64,000 nt of DNA, from NCBI RefSeq assembly GCF_933775445.1, contig NC_065872.1, positions 15,500,001 to 15,564,000 of the forward strand, written 5' to 3'. Under the pieces are notes generated by a model. The model saw only the letters and a list, made by a program, of their open reading frames with translations, was not told the origin of the DNA and ran no database searches. Of the stretch, positions 12,078 to 24,832 are shown in pieces. Positions within the stretch are counted from its first letter, which is position 1. Every line of letters starts with the position of its first letter. Both the position numbers and the translations under genes were made by a program. The DNA comes from Argentina anserina (Eukaryota > Streptophyta > Magnoliopsida > Rosales > Rosaceae).

Positions 12078-15000
12078 TCACAAAGAATGCATATGTTTAA
12101 CCCTTTGAATTGCCTCCTTAACCTTCATTGATGGCTCTTCATACAACATGGCAGGGTTGTCAAAGGTCGACGCCAAACTCGGCTCTTTAAGAAAAGCACG
12201 AAATGAATCTGCAACTGAATATGACAGAGAGTCGAGATTATATCCTCCTTCTAAGAAAAACACACACCGGCCTCCGCACATATCCTTGGCGAGTTGTTGA
12301 ATACTAGCTGCTAGCATGTAATATGTTCCAGTTGTGAACTGCAAACTTGCGAGTGGATCCAATGCATGCGCATCATACCTGTAATTTTTAGTTCAGTGAA
12401 ATGACTAATTTAAGATTTTCAATGTACAGACTCTGAGATATAAAGTTACAAAAATTAAAGGAATGGTTTTTTTTTTTTCATTGTTTACCAGTGATGAATA
12501 TAAATGATATTGTGAAGTCAATCAAGTATGCCTATATTGATTTTTCATGGAATGCAGAACTCACCCAGCAGAGACAAGAATAATATCTGGCTTAAATCTT
12601 TGAGCACATGGCACAATTACTTCATCAAACACACTTCTCATAGCAAAATCACCTGACCCTCCTGGGAGAGGAAGATTTAGTGTCGTACCTTCGCCATCCC
12701 CTTTACCTATCTCATCAAATTTTCCGGTACCAGGGTAACTCCCATCCTAAATCAAATAATGCAGTAGTAATAACATCAATACTTTTCAAAACAATACTAA
12801 TCTAAACAACAAAAAAGAGATGTTAAGAGCAGAACTCAGCCATTGTACAACTCTGGTACTGTTTTTGTTTTCATGTTAGGCCAATTCTCTGGCAATTTAT
12901 ATCAATTAAATATGCATTTCTTTAATGAGATTATTTAACTGATCTACTAATGCTACTCTTCCTTTGCCTCCCTCCGACTTTTATAGTCTTATTACCCTAT
13001 ATGACTTTCTGCTATGAATCCTCGCAGCCAGAATTATTTGGCGAGCCTGGTGAATTTAACAATCCGTGACAACAATTATCAAATCATACTAGGTAAATGC
13101 AGACATGGCGACAACTATCATATCATACTAGGCATTTAGGGGAAAGCTTCTGACCTGGCTACGTGCACAAGGAGTGTGGATACAATTGAAGGAATTTAGC
13201 AGTTGGAGGAGAAGATTGTGAATGCTCGATTTCAGACTGATTTAGAGCCAATTCAAGGAACACCAGCCCTAGCTCACTAATATAAATTAACTGAGGAAGA
13301 ACACAAGTTCCACTTCCAGAGCCAGTTCAGCACCCTGAATTTCCTCCCCACCCACAGAAAAAAAATATCCTTAATTCTATTGGTCATGGCCATTGCCTCC
13401 TGAGGAAGGTACTCATTCTGGTACAAAAGTGAGTCAACTTTGAGCACAGATCAGGTTCAATCTATGATATTACATATTAACATTTTCCATTTACTATACT
13501 GTATTGAAGGAAACTACTGCTATTCTAGTGTTTGCACGCAGCTATGGACTCAAATATTAGGGGTGTCAGTAAGCATATTTGTTAGAAGTTGTCCCTAAAT
13601 CAATAGACTCATACTTTGAAATCACACTGCAGCAAGAAGGCTGAGGGGTGCCATGGCACCCTCAGGCCCTAGCATAGCTCCGTCCCTGTCTGCTACTGGC
13701 AGAAATCCATTGTTACTAATACAAATGAACAAAACAATGCTCTTCCTCACCTCGAGGACTCTCGCAACCACCTCAATATCAATGTCTAGAGTCACTTTTT
13801 GGAATGAGTAAGGTTCAGGTGGTTAGAAGTTCAGAAATGCTGTTTTTTCTATAAAAAAAAAATTTAATTATGCCTTTAATTCTCTCCCAACTCTTCATGT
13901 ACCTACTACCTAGGCTTCAACTTAGACGTCAAAAGCTTTTTCCTAAATTTCAGTTCTTCGAGTATTCTCAAAGCTATGGCTTTTCAGGTACAATATATTC
14001 TCAGAAGCCAACATTGACACTGGTCACTGACAAACTCGCAATATATCACTGACAGGGATTCATGGTCAAACTGGGCCTTTCTATCAATCAGAAGTTCTCT
14101 TAACCTTGATGGCCATGGTTTTCCCTGGATGCTCATCATTGAGCTGGTTTCAGCCATGAGACAAGCAGTGGATAGTTGCCAAAAAGGCTGAAGGTCTAAG
14201 AGATTAGATTAATAGAATTGCCATGATTGACTCACCTTTGGATACAAGAAACAACATTGAAGAGATATATGATTGTAATCGAAAGTGGTTCACTAATCAT
14301 AAGCAACGAAGGAAATTGCTGTTGGCTTCTTTGGTCAGCTTTTCTCTAATGAGTAATTGACATCTGAAATTCCAGATAACCCCTCCAGGTCCTCCTCCTT
14401 TTCCCACTCTTTACAGTTGAAGTTACAATGACAATATCCAACAATGGAGGGCTCACGTCTCCAGGAATTGGTGACTTTCCTGCCTTTCTTTACCAACTAT
14501 GGGAATCTTTTATGCGGTTGAAATCACTGAGATTATAAAGTCTGCAATCGAATCTGGGATTGCGTACACAAAATGTTCATGACAGCTAGTAAAATTTAAC
14601 ATGATAGGCTGATGGCTAGTAGAATTTAATAAGTCCTAATTAGGTTAGCTATGTTCCTGCTTCTTGGTATAGGGATCTTATAGGTTATATATAGGTTGTG
14701 AAAGAGCTTATCCAAAGCCTATAATCTGCTGTAATGGTTTCTTTATAAAGGTGGTCATGAAGCTCAATTACCTCTCTCTATTAGAAAGCTTACTATGCAC
14801 TTTGGTCTTTTAAAGCTCAAAGACTATTTACAAAGAATATTTGTTAGAAGAAGATTGCTCAAAGTTCACAGCGGGCCTGTTGTAGCTTCCTAATTAGTTA
14901 AAAATTTCTCATTTGTTAATGTTTATATCAATGTCTGAACGTGTTCCAACTGCCACCATATCAAGCTTAACTGTTAGCTAGCAGTGGCAAATGTGGATCC

Positions 15001-18000
15001 CATTTTACTATAATCTTGGTAACCAGTTTGAAATGTCTCTCAGTCACTCAAGAATCACCAAGCCCTCATTCTGGAATATAGACAAAGTCATTCATAGGTT
15101 TGCCAGTTGGCTTCTACCCTTATATGCTCTGCAAACTGCTAAGTTGCACTGAATAATCTACGGCAGCTGAAATAAACCAAAGTTTCCTTTGGCATCAAAA
15201 GGAAATAGCAAAAAACTCCACTTTGTCTAATGGGGCGTTGCTGCCAACCAAAAGATTTTTGGTGGCTTAGGAATCAACAGTTTGCTGATATGAATCAAGT
15301 GATGTTGGCTAAGCTAGTAAGAATATCCAACATAATTATCAGGGTTTATGATGTTCTATCATCAAAGAAGTATCCACTATCCATGATATAATATCATTAC
15401 TGAATTCAATTATAAGGCTTTGGTTGACGGTTCAAGTACTTTATCTTATATCTGGAGTTCTGGACGACTGGTGATGGATGATCTGTCAGATTTTGGGTTG
15501 ACATATAGCTCAATATTAGGGCTTTGATTCAGTCTGCAAATTTGTTACTTCAAAGGCATTTTCAGAATTCAGACTACCATATGCAGTCCTTAAAAATAAA
15601 AATAAAATAAAAGAACATACCATCAGCAGTGTTCAACCATGGAAAAAAATTCAATTCTAGACACGGACCTATGAATAAAACTCATACAGAGTGTATCGAA
15701 CTGATCTGAAAAAATATTACTTACTTGGTGAGTTGAAAGGAAGAATATGTCCGGATCCTCATAGAAAGCATCGTTTGTCCCATTCCCATGGTGAACATCA
15801 AAATCAATTATAAAGACACGCTTCAAGCCATGTGCACGCTGAGCATAACGAGCTGCAATTGCAATATTACCAAACACACAAAAACCCATTGGACCCTTTG
15901 GAATTGCATGGTGTCCTGGAGGTCTTATCAAAGCAAAACCTGTAGGTGGATCCCTGCTTTTCTTTGACTCGGCTACCTGGAATAAGAAAAAGAATGTATT
16001 GGACGAGACGAGATTTACACCATATAAAATATACATCTTCTTGATGTAGAGTCTCATAATCAATTGAACTTCTAAGCGAATGAATCACCAGAACAGTTCA
16101 GAATACATAGTAGCCTAGATTATCAGCAAGACACTGATCGAGAAATCACCACTGAATCAATTAAGGCAATTCCTGCTCCAGCTGCTATAAGTGAGTCCTG
16201 AAATGTCTACAGTATATTCACAAAACTCTTAGTAGAAGCAGAACTGAAAAAGAAAAATATTTGATTTTTTTTAAATAATGGCTATCCAGTTTGCTTGTAA
16301 AATAAAACTGGGGTCTGGTATGTGATACTTACATCAACAGTTGCATATGTTGGTCCAGAGCCTTCTATTAAAATAAGGCCGTCTTTTGAGGCTTGATCCA
16401 TAGCCTAGAAATGGATCGATGGAGGGGCAAAATAAGATGACTAAACAAATAATATATCCAAAGGAGCAAATAGTCCTCACAATTGATGGTTCTAAAATAC
16501 AATTGATGCATAAATGATGAATCAAAATCAAGAAATATATTGTATCCCTCTTTAGTATTACATTAGAAAAAAAAATTCAAGCACCAATACTGTCCAAAGC
16601 TAACAATATCAGTAGGAAAAGTGAAGACAAAGAAACACCATATGCAAGGAAAGAGTGGAGATCATACACAGACCAATTCATTTCTCAGGCTATATACATG
16701 AAATGCGAGAAGTCGAAAATTTCTTTTAGTATCCCCAGTACTGAAAGAAAAAGATCTATACAATATTAATTTGCTAATAACTTAGAAGCTACCTTTTCAA
16801 GGCCTAATACATATGATTGTGTATGAACACTTGTGATGTCATCCACTGATGCAGACCTAAAATTTTGAAGTTCAATAACCTTCGAGCCACGGAACTGGGT
16901 TACAAAGAGAAGATGATTAAACAAACTGGAATATATTGTAATACAAATATTTCTATAAAGAAATAGAACAAGATGTTCACTAAGTGACTAAAACAATTAG
17001 GTATATATGTGTTACGGAAACAACATCCTTAACTACCAATAACTGGATGGAGAACAATATCCTAGTGTTCCTATTAACAGATTGTGTGGCCTAATGTCAT
17101 TGCATGCCTTTGATATCTGTCGATAGTAGTTGTCAAGCAACTCTATGAAGACAATTTTGAAGAGTACATGGTCAGTCAGAGCATATTTGAACTAGCCTAC
17201 ATGAGGATCAATGGCAAGGACTTTGAGGTCCCGTACTTGGAAGATCTGTTACCTAAATGACTTGCAATGAATTTGGTGTAGAAGGAAATAAAAGTATGGA
17301 TAAAGTATGCTCCTATTACAACAAAAAATAGAACTTAAATCAGAACTTGAAACTTCTTTTGTGAAACTATGATTGTATTAAGATTATTGGTAACAATCAG
17401 GATAATCGCAATTTGAAAAAGATCAGGAGCTGCAAGAGATATATTCTACTGAATACTATATATTTCTCAATTTCTCCTTGCCACATTGGAAACGTGAGTC
17501 AAAAATGTTTTAGAGTTGAGATCTTTCCATCCTATGAGTTATATTTTGACAGAGTGGACGATACCTTCGGTGTGAGCTCCATTTCTTCAAGAGTCTGCAC
17601 TATTGCAGGAACTCTAAAGTGAGACTCTGGATGAGCTTCCTGTTGGAAATAATGAGTTCGGAGTAGAATTAGAGGCATATAGTATAAGAGTTAATGCTAC
17701 AATTAGAAAATTAAGTAAAAAGACTACTGAGAAGAATAGCTAATGACTCAACAGATTTATGGTTGATCAAAGAACTTGTCGTGAGATATTAATCATATTA
17801 TATCCTCTCAATGATAAGTTGACAATTTTTCAAATACTATATCACAAAATGACAATATTTGAAGAGTTTCCCAGCAACTGACACCATTTTGATGGGATAA
17901 TGTAGAACTATTCTCAGAAAACACATTGCTTACATGACCTGTATTACATGAAGTATGATCAACAGAATAGTACAGCAGTGATAATGACGACTACACTGAT

Positions 18001-19656
18001 TTGTTATCTGGGTAAGTACTCAATGATAATGAACCAAAGCCTAAGATGTGGATGGGAATGTTCTCAGCAATAGAATAAGCAGATAAGCCAACACAAAAAA
18101 GGTTTAAAACAGGAGCAGGACAGAGAACAGACTAGTTGATACTATTCAAGGCATCATGCAGCAAGTCCAATTAATCACACTTGCATAGTTCATTATATGC
18201 ATGGCCCATAAAGGACTTGCATTTGATCGAATTCTAAAATTTCAAGAAAATCAATCCCAAAAGCAAAGGAAAGGGAAGTTCTCAGCTTATAAGATTACTG
18301 TACCTGGTTATGACCCATGGCAGGAGCTACCGCATAAATTATACGAGCTTCACATGATTTTATATTAACAGGTACATCAAAACTTTCTCCAGTACCATTT
18401 GAAAAAGAACTAGAAGCGTCAGTTTTTTTGGAGAAACATCTGGTTCCCCTTCGTAAACTCTTATACAATACTCCATCTGTTGCAAATATTGCATCCAGAT
18501 TAAGTCTTTCAGGACTTCTCCAGGAGCAAAAACGCTGCCGTGCCAAAAACAACATATTCCCTAAAACCAGAACAGTTACCTTCAGAATCTACAGAATGCA
18601 ACAATACATCAAACACTCACAACTATTGCACATACCATACCCATACATCTGAAACAACAAATTATTTGCATGATTATGATTGAATTAGAGAAATAATATC
18701 TCAAGCAACATACCATACATCAGTGAGAAGCCAAATATGAGGAAGAACATTACCGTGACTGATAAAAGGAAAACCTTGAAACCAATTGATTTCATGCTTG
18801 GTATTACAGGAGGCAGATTCATTATACTGTTTAAGATATGTTACTATTTAACTTGTTATTAACTAGCTTAGCGAGGCTAAACTCAACTTCGTGCCAACTG
18901 TTGGTTCCAAACGTGTGTGAACCTCGCTCATTTCCTATGCCATTGCAACTTAGCTGCTTCACTAAAACCACTGAAAAAATAAAGTTCTTTCAATTAATCA
19001 TACTCACGGATAGGCACTTGATATAGACCTACTTGCCTGTCCTGTCAGACTGTTGATAAAGAATGCATGAATATTCCTCCGGGAAATGATTTTTTCAAGG
19101 AGATTACAAATGTTAAAGACTTAAAGCCATTGTCTTGCATACCAATTGAAGTTACAAAGCCAGGTAATTACACATGTTTATGTAATTTCCTGTATAGAGT
19201 TGGAAAAAATGTTCCATAATCTCCCTCATTTACTCCCTTTGATGAAGTGATAATTCATTTTGGGATCTTAAGATACTAATCAACGGTCAAAGACACAAAC
19301 TTAAAGACGCGTGATCACAATCTAGTGAAAGCTAGAAAACAAAATCCAGCAGCTTGTCTCATAATATAGAGCATTGCAAGCTTGCAACACCAGAAAGGCA
19401 GAAACTGTTCCCCTACAATAAGAAACTGACCATTAACCATAACCCATTACCTCAAGTTACTAAGGGATCACAAACTTGACACCAACCAACAGAGACTTGT
19501 ATACTAATTGTCAAACCCAGATGGAAAAAGCTAACAAATTCGATATAACTCATGAAGCATATAGCCAAAACCCAGAAGAGGGAAAATTTTAAGGGTTGAG
19601 AAAGAGATTGGTTTACCAGCCAATGATGGCGGGGAAGGAACTGAAAGGAGGTCCAT
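12078..19656 (-). CDS. HDA14: Class II histone deacetylase, HDA14-like, with a 1-base frameshift in exon 4
   Basis: RPD3/HDA1-family zinc deacetylase; Arabidopsis HDA14 is reported to act in organelles and on non-histone substrates. Exons by eye (high to low): 19656-19617, 18560-18304, 17639-17565, 16895-16793, 16404-16333, 16206-16150, 15976-15725, 12746-12565, 12378-12078. After discounting one extra base the model is about 445 aa. The short first exon joins in frame to a Ser/Arg-rich presequence. Catalytic signatures are intact: RPPGHH near 219-224, DFDVHHGNG near 259-267, AGYDAH and LEGGYN in the last two exons. Exon 4 is 103 nt where 102 is expected. A run of five T (16857-16861 region, coding strand) instead of four moves the frame and creates TAG, so as written the protein would stop at about residue 136. 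Flanking codons on both sides still match the family, so this is either a recent lesion or a sequencing error. Intron 7 is about 3 kb and contains LINE debris. Confidence 0.9.
13555..13688. repeat. Possible hAT-type MITE end in the large HDA14 intron
   Basis: The sequence ends GCTCCGTCCCTG, the complement of CAGGGACGGAGC, which resembles the terminus of common plant hAT MITEs. It is preceded by GAGGGGTGCCATGGCACC. The other end and a target-site duplication were not found, so the extent is a guess. Confidence 0.3.
15095..15530 (+). pseudogene. LINE reverse-transcriptase C-terminal fragment in HDA14 intron 7
   Basis: Broken plus-strand frames resemble the C-terminal part of plant LINE polyproteins. 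There is an FLWHQKE-like piece (family W-x-W/H box), then GGLGIN followed one frame over by FADMNQVMLAKL, and further on a SYIWSSGRLVMDD-like piece from the zinc-binding RVT region. Stops and frameshifts separate them. It lies antisense to the host gene, between exons 8 and 7. Confidence 0.6.
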
Positions 19657-19784
19657 GAAGACAGTGGAGCTCTAGAGGTGAAGAAAACTTGTAGCGTTTA
19701 CGAGAACGTTAAACGGCAGAAGGCGGCAACATGGCAAACTCGAACCAAAACATAGGATATCAGGTTGATAAACCTATGGCTTCA

Positions 19785-19985
19785 AAACTAGATTTTTCAT
19801 TCTCTTTCTCTCACCCACGTAAAAGAAACATTCCTACTAATTATTTTTCACAAATTCGATGTGACACTTAGACCTCTCTCTCTCTCGGTTTGCCAAGCCA
19901 CATCATAGAAGTTGTATTTTCTTTGGCTGGATTGAAAGACTCGAAATATATCTAAAAGCCAATGGATTAAAGAACCGACGGGAAT
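19785..19985 (+). repeat. HDA14 upstream segment with a diverged copy at 44.9 kb
   Basis: Directly upstream of the HDA14 start. It contains CTCTTTCTCTCACCCACGTA, an ACATTCCTACTAATTATTTT block, GACCTCTCTCT and a TTTTCTTTGGCTGGATTGAAAG block. The same blocks in the same order recur at about 44925-45115 with roughly a quarter of positions changed. The AT/CT-rich part probably belongs to the HDA14 promoter. Confidence 0.65.
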
Positions 19986-20982
19986 CGTGACTCGAATGTA
20001 TAATTTTGGTTACGTTTCAACTTTAAACTAGTAAGACAGGTCGGTATCCTATCATCACCCAAGGGTTTATGTATTTTTAACCTCTTCTTTGCAGATGACT
20101 GTTTGTTTGTTTTTTTTTTTTTTGCGAAAGCCACCTCTCAAGCAGCGGTCATAATATTCTGAGTTGTAAAAGAATCATCTCCTAAGCATTTTTAGTGTAT
20201 CTTGTTCTAATTAATATAACATAAATAGTTAATAAATGTTATTTTATTCCTGATTCATCGGGATCTTTGATGTAATGCATATATATAAGGTCATAAATCT
20301 ATTAATAAAATTACAATTATTCTTTCGAATGCATTCTACTGTTTCACGTTATCAAGCACGTAACTCTAGCCCTTAAAACCCTAAGCCTAGAACCCGAAAA
20401 AAAAAACCTAAAACCTTAGGATTTTTTTTCTCTAGTCGGCCGCACCTTTTGCCCTAGTGTCGCCGGCCTCCGAACCCTCTGCCTCCTCCGGTCGCCGCTT
20501 CTCGGTGGCCCTAGCCTCCTCTACGCCGCACCAAGAGTTGAAGACCAAGGCTTCAAGGTTGTTGTTGTACAATATGAAAAGAAGAGAAGAAGAAGAAGAA
20601 AATTCACGATTTTGCAATTCAAGGTAAATTTATAAAATAAAGTTCATGTTTTCAATAAAATTTACTTTAATCTGATTTTTGTCTTGCATCGGGGACTTTC
20701 ATACTTCATTTTCTTGTCAACCTGATTCTTCTTCTTCTCGGGTGATACACAGGGATATGATTCACATGGTATTGAGTTTTAGGAGTAGCTGGGGTGTCGC
20801 TATTACCATTCGTAGCCATTGTGTGTAGCTATATATCAAAAAAAACAATACAAATTTTGATCGTGGCAGTCATAGCCGCAAATTTGTATCGATTTGACCT
20901 GTACAATTGTTCTGAAATAGTTTTATTTAATCAAACTTGTTTCGTTAATTCGAAACTAACATCTTTAATATTTTTCTTGTAG

Positions 20983-22021
20983 ATGCTTGAAAATACACGA
21001 ACAGAGTTCGACATCCAAGATTCTCATCGAATAAGTATCCTCGATTGGTGTCTGAAATGCAAGTCACGTTCGTCGGAAAGAAGTTTACTGTTGCCATCAA
21101 ACCTCTAAAAGAAAAAGAGGACCAAGAGTCCGATGAGGTGAAAGCACAAGCCTTGATGTTTCTCAGGCCCCATATGGAAATGGTGCTCATCAAACTGTGC
21201 CTAAAGTATACAGATCTGAGTGTTCTTTGGGAAGCTCTCAAGGAATGGTTTGATAATGCGCATGACGCACGGTTGCCAACTCTTTTAACTGAATGGAGAT
21301 CTGTTCGTCTACTGGATTTTGCCAAGGTTCATGATTACCATCAGGCAATGTTAAATATCTAGGAAGACTTAAATGTGTGTGGCAAGGAGAAAACTAACGA
21401 TGACATGATCGAGAAGACCCTAGAGACTTTCCCAGAATTTGCGAGTGAAATGGCTCACCAATATCACCTTGATTATAAGGCCAAAAGAATCAAGAGTTTT
21501 GCAGATTTGATGAACCTTTTCAAGAAGGAACGTCATCATGAGATCATTCTCAACAACAACAATCTAAGACTTGCAGGGACGAAAAGAGTTCCAGAAGAAG
21601 ACATATAAGGGAAAAAGTTGAAAAGAGAAATCAAGGGATCGATCTACACCGTACCAAACTGGAGGAAACAGATGGCCTCATCATAACATAACTTGGACTA
21701 GGGATGGTGCCACCGCCGGCCCCCTAACCCTCGAGGCCGTGGTGCCTCTCAACCCTCCAAATTCGACAACTCGCCCAAGGTTACAAATCTGAACCTTCCA
21801 TGCTACAAGTGCGGTTCAAATAAGCACTTTCATAAGTAATGTCATACTCCTAAAGAGATTGTTCGAGCTCACAAGAAGTGCAAGCAAAACTTGCCCAATG
21901 AAAGCAACTATGTTGAAGATGCCTGATGCTAATGCTACCATCAAGGTCAAAGTTGAGGACTTTCAGACAAATGAGAAAGAGAAAGCCGGTCCTGAGACTC
22001 ATTCCATTCTTGATTTTGACT
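20983..22021 (+). pseudogene. copia gag (UBN2-type) pseudogene
   Basis: The frame from about 21045 gives a UBN2-like gag region of ~105 residues and stops at TAG 21360-21362. It continues in the same frame to 21608. Beyond that, a CCHC zinc knuckle (CYKCGSNKHFHK then a stop, then C) is interrupted by TAA near 21839. The end of gag (VEDFQTNEK, HSILDFD) is recognisable around 21950-22020 before an AT-rich spacer. Confidence 0.75.
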
Positions 22022-22350
22022 AAGATATATGTCGATTGATTGTCGTTATATCGCTTATTTTATTTAAGCTTTTAAGTTTGATTTGTAATGGCAGTATCTC
22101 CATAATAAGATTTTTTTTAAGTCAAGTGTTTATTTTTCAAGAACAATGTTGATGTACGATTATTTTGGCAATCAATAAAATATTTGTTTTTATTTTTTTG
22201 TTATAAGTATGTATACAAGCGTTACTTTGTTTTCCTTAAAGCATGAATGGTTTGGAATCTATAAACAAAATGATTCATAGAACTAAATTCCACCGGTTTA
22301 TGGTGATGATTGAGAATTAATGGTTCGACAATTGAAGTAACACATGAAAC

Positions 22351-22744
22351 TTAGGGGGAGTGGCAAACTATAATAGGTTCGCGAGTTACGGCCTTAGAAA
22401 TCCACCAAAATGTTTCGTCCATCGCCCGGTTTACCCCCACATGACGCTTGAATTGAAAAAAAAAAATTTGGCCTGAAAAAGGCTCAGGAAATTGGCCGGA
22501 AAAAGTCGTTGGAGATGTCGCCAGAACCGCCGCCACTGCAGCCTTGCCGGACCGCCGCAGCTTTACCGCCGGCCCTGGAGACCCCCCCCCCCCCCACAGC
22601 CTCTCTTCATAGCCCTGCAGCTCCCTCCACACGGCCCCTATAGCCGCCTCGCAAGACCCCGGCATCATGCCCTCCAGTAGTTCTACATCCCCCCTCCCCC
22701 CGCGCACAGCTACCTCGCAACCCTGCACGGCCTCCTGCAGTCCC
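22351..22744 (+). other. GC-rich segment after a polypurine-like tract, part 1
   Basis: Starts with CTTAGGGGGAGTGG, which looks like a polypurine tract, and becomes very C-rich, including a C run at about 22577-22596. The sequence seems to resume after the nested insertion at 27771, where another (CCCCCG)n stretch follows. It encodes no family I recognise. Confidence 0.4.
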
Positions 22745-23354
22745 TGATAAGCGCAAAAGCACCTACAAAAATATCATATTATCAAATCAATTATATCAAT
22801 GTAGTAAATGGCAAATACGGGTCATTACCCGCAAATGATTGGTGAAACTAAGACTTAAAAAAAAAAACAGACGGCGTAAACCAGAAATCTGGCAAACTCG
22901 ACCTAGGAGCGGAAACCTAATTAATTCGGTAATCTAGACTTAACCACAAATTACGAAATTAAATAGACACTAACTAGACACAGTGGTGGACTATCACATA
23001 AATTTTGAGGGTATTCGGAATTAGTTTGATTGGTGAACAAAAATAAATAAGACAGAAGTACTACTAAAAATAGAATATTAAAAAGTAAATATGGATGTAA
23101 ATATGAGAAAAATAATAGCTATGAACTTCTCTCCACCACTAAATATGCTTCAATCACCCCAAAACAATGTCAGTAATTATAGATGAATGCACTCACAGTT
23201 AAGCCAATGTCGTTAGGTCATTAACCGTATTACATTCTCTTACTTGTCATGTTAAGCGAAATGTCAATATTGAGATGGTGGTGATGATGGTTTTTATAGA
23301 GAAGAATGGTGGTGGAAAAAGTAGAGAAAAGTGAGAGATAATGATGTAGTGAGT

Positions 23355-23465
23355 GGGGTGAGTGATCATGGAATGAAGTAGAAGGAAGTGAGTGATCATG
23401 AAAGAAGTGAATGATCATGAAAGGAAGTGGGTGATCATGAAAGAAGTGAATGATCATGGAGGGAG
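23355..23465 (+). repeat. Minisatellite in the left LTR
   Basis: Four to five imperfect copies of an AGTGATCATGAAAGAAGTGA-like unit of about 20-27 bp. Each contains the palindrome TGATCA. Confidence 0.85.
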
Positions 23466-23530
23466 TGTGTGATAAAGAAGGAAGTGATAGACCTAGAGGT
23501 GATGATTACACCCAAAATAAAATCAGATTT

Positions 23531-23685
23531 TTGCATAATATAGGTGTAGATTTTTCTCTTCTTCTTTATTCCACTTCAAAATAATAAAAACAAATAAAGT
23601 TAATTAAAAATATAAAAACATAACAAAATAGCTAAGTAAAATGAATAATTAACACAATAAAAGTCACATAAATATGTGACTATCG
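23531..23685 (+). repeat. LTR end, left copy (155 bp)
   Basis: From TTGCATAATATAGGTGTAG to GTGACTATCG. It matches 27616-27770 with only a few differences, including a final G where TATCA is expected. Confidence 0.85.
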
Positions 23686-24832
23686 AAATACCTCACACTT
23701 GGCTTTTGCTAGTCCTCAAGCAAAACACTAAACTAAGACTCCGGAAAGACTCAACAATATCACAGGCTACAAAACTCTAATGTCCTTAACACTTTGTCTC
23801 AGCAATCTCTCTAACATTGCAATACCAAGATCACATGATATTTCAGTTCAATCCACAAAATTTCGAAGGTTAATGTCAATACATGACACACATGCAACAT
23901 GTAGGACGAAGACATAATCATGGTGAATGTAAAGCGATAGCATTCAATAAACAAGTTAAGATTCAACCTCACATGGGTACGCTATAAGTGGTTCTCTCAA
24001 CATATGTCTAAGGTTTTCACTCAACTCAATTACTTGCCAAAGTGACCGAACCATATGCTTAACTTTTGTGACTTATCTCCACAGATCAAAGGCTACCTAT
24101 CTTGAGATCAAAAAAGACTTTATAAAGTTGTAATGTGGTTAAGCTCATAGGTTTATAGAATAAAAGAGATATGAAATTCAAACAAGTTTTAAAACCTAGT
24201 AGAGCATCAATGAAGAGACTTTTTCTAACTTTACAACCCTTGAAGCATCTTCACTATTGTATTCTTCCAAATATATCACCATTGTGGCTGAATTTCATCT
24301 TGTTGGGCCTTCATTTTATTCTTTTCATCTACAGTTAACTTGTGGTATAAGCTAAACATCACAAAAGAACATACACATTTTTTTGTTTTGTTTTACAACA
24401 CAAGTAGCTTGATATCCCATACTTATTTCTTTTCTTCATCTTCACAATCTTCTGCCTTGGTCTTCATGTATACGTCTCATGTACAGCTCTACTAAGTTCT
24501 AGAATAAAGGTAGAGATATTACTATTCTAAGGTTCAAGGGTAAAGTTGTGTGGGTGATGACAAAAAAAATTCATAATGTAAGCTCAAAGTGGTTAACTAA
24601 GGGTTGCACATCTTGTGTACATAAAATATGAGTCACATGCTACATATGGCAATAGTGGTAGATCTTAAGTGCATTTATCACTTCCCCAATCAAGATATAT
24701 AATGACTATAAGATTTGACAAGCACAAGAGCAAGTTCTAGTAATCTTTAGTGTAATAACACTAGTTTTTGAACAATATTTGGTTTGATTTGGATTCTATC
24801 AAGTTGTGAAATTTAATTAGAATGAATGTGAT

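Noticed and set aside
20370..20395. CCCTAAGCC/AAACCCTAAG, resembling plant telomere repeat
   Set aside because: One imperfect unit only, not a telomeric array.
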